From contig JBFWTJ010000214.1 in NCBI GenBank assembly GCA_050247895.1, forward strand, positions 1-6,796: a stretch of DNA of 6,796 bases, read 5' to 3'. The position numbers were made by a program, and so were the translations under genes. The number at the start of each line of letters is the position of its first letter. Position 1 is the first letter of the stretch. The stretch is from CAVPEW01 sp050247895 (lineage in GTDB: Bacteria; Actinomycetota; Acidimicrobiia; Acidimicrobiales; VFJN01). The notes beneath the pieces are model-generated. The model had not been told where the DNA came from. It saw nothing but the letters and a program-made list of their open reading frames with translations, and made no database searches. Below, in pieces: positions 6,405 to 6,796 of the stretch.

Positions 6405-6410
6405 AGCGTA
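6405..6410 (-). promoter_or_regulatory. Putative -10 element (TACGCT) for the coiled-coil gene
   Basis: On the minus strand TACGCT fits TAnnnT and ends 9 nt before the ATG at 6395, the same spacing as at dapF. No Shine-Dalgarno sequence lies between it and the start, so a leaderless transcript independent of dapD is plausible. No -35 hexamer is obvious. Confidence 0.5.
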
Positions 6411-6437
6411 ACGGTCGGGCTCGCCGCGTTCGGTGAC

Positions 6438-6454
6438 CCGTCGGCGGCCGACGG
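6438..6454 (-). terminator. GC-rich hairpin downstream of dapD, possible terminator without a T-run
   Basis: CCGTCGG and CCGACGG form a perfect 7-bp stem around a 3-nt loop, starting 24 nt after the dapD stop in the 83-bp gap before the coiled-coil gene. There is no T-tract. Its place between the dapD end and the TACGCT hexamer would suit separation of two transcription units. In DNA this GC-rich it may be coincidental. Confidence 0.35.
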
Positions 6455-6478
6455 CGGTGGTCTCGCGGGTGGGTCGGG

Positions 6479-6796
6479 TCAGTTGGCGTGGAGGGCGGCG
6501 TTGAGCTCGACGGTGCCCTCGGTGCGGGAGCGGACCTCGACCGCTCCGGTCACGCTGTTGCGGAGGTAGAGCAGGCCGGACCGGCCGCTCAGGTCGCCGG
6601 CCTTGGCCGTCGTGCCGTCGGGCAGCGTCACCTTGGTGCCGGCGGTGACGTAGAGGCCGGCCTCCACGACGCAGTCGTCGCCGAGGCTGATGCCGATCCC
6701 GCTGTTGGCGCCGAGCAGGCAACGCCGACCGACCGAGACGACCTCCTTGCCGCCGCCGGACAGGGTGCCCATGATCGACGCGCCGCCACCGACGTC
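6479..6796 (-). CDS. dapD: 2,3,4,5-tetrahydropyridine-2,6-dicarboxylate N-succinyltransferase DapD, C-terminal part
   Basis: DapD uses succinyl-CoA to succinylate tetrahydrodipicolinate, opening the succinylase branch of diaminopimelate synthesis. The window contains the last 105 residues; the gene continues beyond the right edge. The segment has the left-handed beta-helix pattern of the family, with DVGGGASIMGTLSGGG at its start, CLLGANSGIGISLGDDC (26-42), VVEAGLYVTAG (43-53), the YLRNS segment (77-81) and the characteristic end ELNAALHAN. These match the C-terminus of the actinobacterial DapD type as I remember it from Mycobacterium tuberculosis, which is about 317 residues, so roughly the last third is present. 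It points towards the coiled-coil gene, 83 bp downstream, with a GC hairpin between. An internal ATG at 6772 is not the start, because the conserved core continues in frame to the edge. Confidence 0.95.
   Translation of the reverse strand, partial: DVGGGASIMGTLSGGGKEVVSVGRRCLLGANSGIGISLGDDCVVEAGLYVTAGTKVTLPDGTTAKAGDLSGRSGLLYLRNSVTGAVEVRSRTEGTVELNAALHAN

Noticed and set aside
5263..6569. Two long plus-strand open frames (5263-6411 and 5337-6569) opposite the coiled-coil gene
   Set aside because: They encode low-complexity Ser/Arg- or Gly-rich sequence, while the minus frame gives a coherent amphipathic protein with G/C-ending codons and internal repeats. I kept only the minus gene.
6396..6722. 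A longer coiled-coil protein extended upstream through the dapD end
   Set aside because: The extension is Arg/Pro-rich and antiparallel in character, runs through dapD in another frame, and the nearest upstream Val codon is GTC, not GTG. A promoter-like hexamer before ATG 6395 supports the shorter form.
1..6796. Mobile element, CRISPR array, tRNA, riboswitch or a new defence-like system
   Set aside because: I saw no direct repeat-spacer pattern, transposase or terminal inverted repeats, cloverleaf-like sequence or effector-type gene. Composition is uniform throughout, as expected for core chromosome.

Overview
This window is very GC-rich with an almost exclusively G/C third codon position. 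The gene order miaA-dapF-hflX, an actinobacterial-type DapD and the near absence of Shine-Dalgarno motifs point to a high-GC actinomycete. Within that phylum I lean towards Acidimicrobiia, but this is an inference from gene content and style, not a search result.

Layout. Positions 1-75 hold the last 24 codons of an unidentified plus-strand gene. It overlaps tail-to-tail with a minus-strand LmbE/PIG-L zinc deacetylase (68-835). A 108-bp divergent spacer (836-943) separates that gene from a tight plus-strand cluster: miaA (tRNA dimethylallyltransferase, 944-1891), dapF (diaminopimelate epimerase, 1899-2696), hflX (ribosome-associated GTPase, 2703-3989) and a DapC-like succinyldiaminopimelate aminotransferase (3989-5080). 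Gaps are 7 nt, 6 nt and a 1-nt TGATG overlap, so this looks like one operon. Convergent to it, on the minus strand, lie the 3' end of dapD (tetrahydrodipicolinate N-succinyltransferase, 6479-6796) and then an unrecognised 430-residue coiled-coil protein (5103-6395).

How the genes fit together. DapD, DapC and DapF are three enzymes of the succinylase route to meso-diaminopimelate and lysine, and all three fall within about 5 kb. MiaA modifies tRNA and HflX rescues or splits ribosomes, so the plus-strand operon joins cell-wall precursor supply with translation maintenance. The coiled-coil protein sits between the two dap blocks and its role is unknown.

Points most worth a second look. DapF has serine where the family's first catalytic cysteine belongs. 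The orphan coiled-coil protein contains three tandem 22-residue repeats with hendecad spacing and has no Cys, Trp or Tyr. Three genes share a TAnnnT hexamer 8-9 nt before the start codon, the arrangement expected for leaderless transcripts. I see no mobile element, CRISPR array, tRNA or rRNA. Apart from the DapF substitution and the coiled-coil protein, this looks like an ordinary core-genome region.
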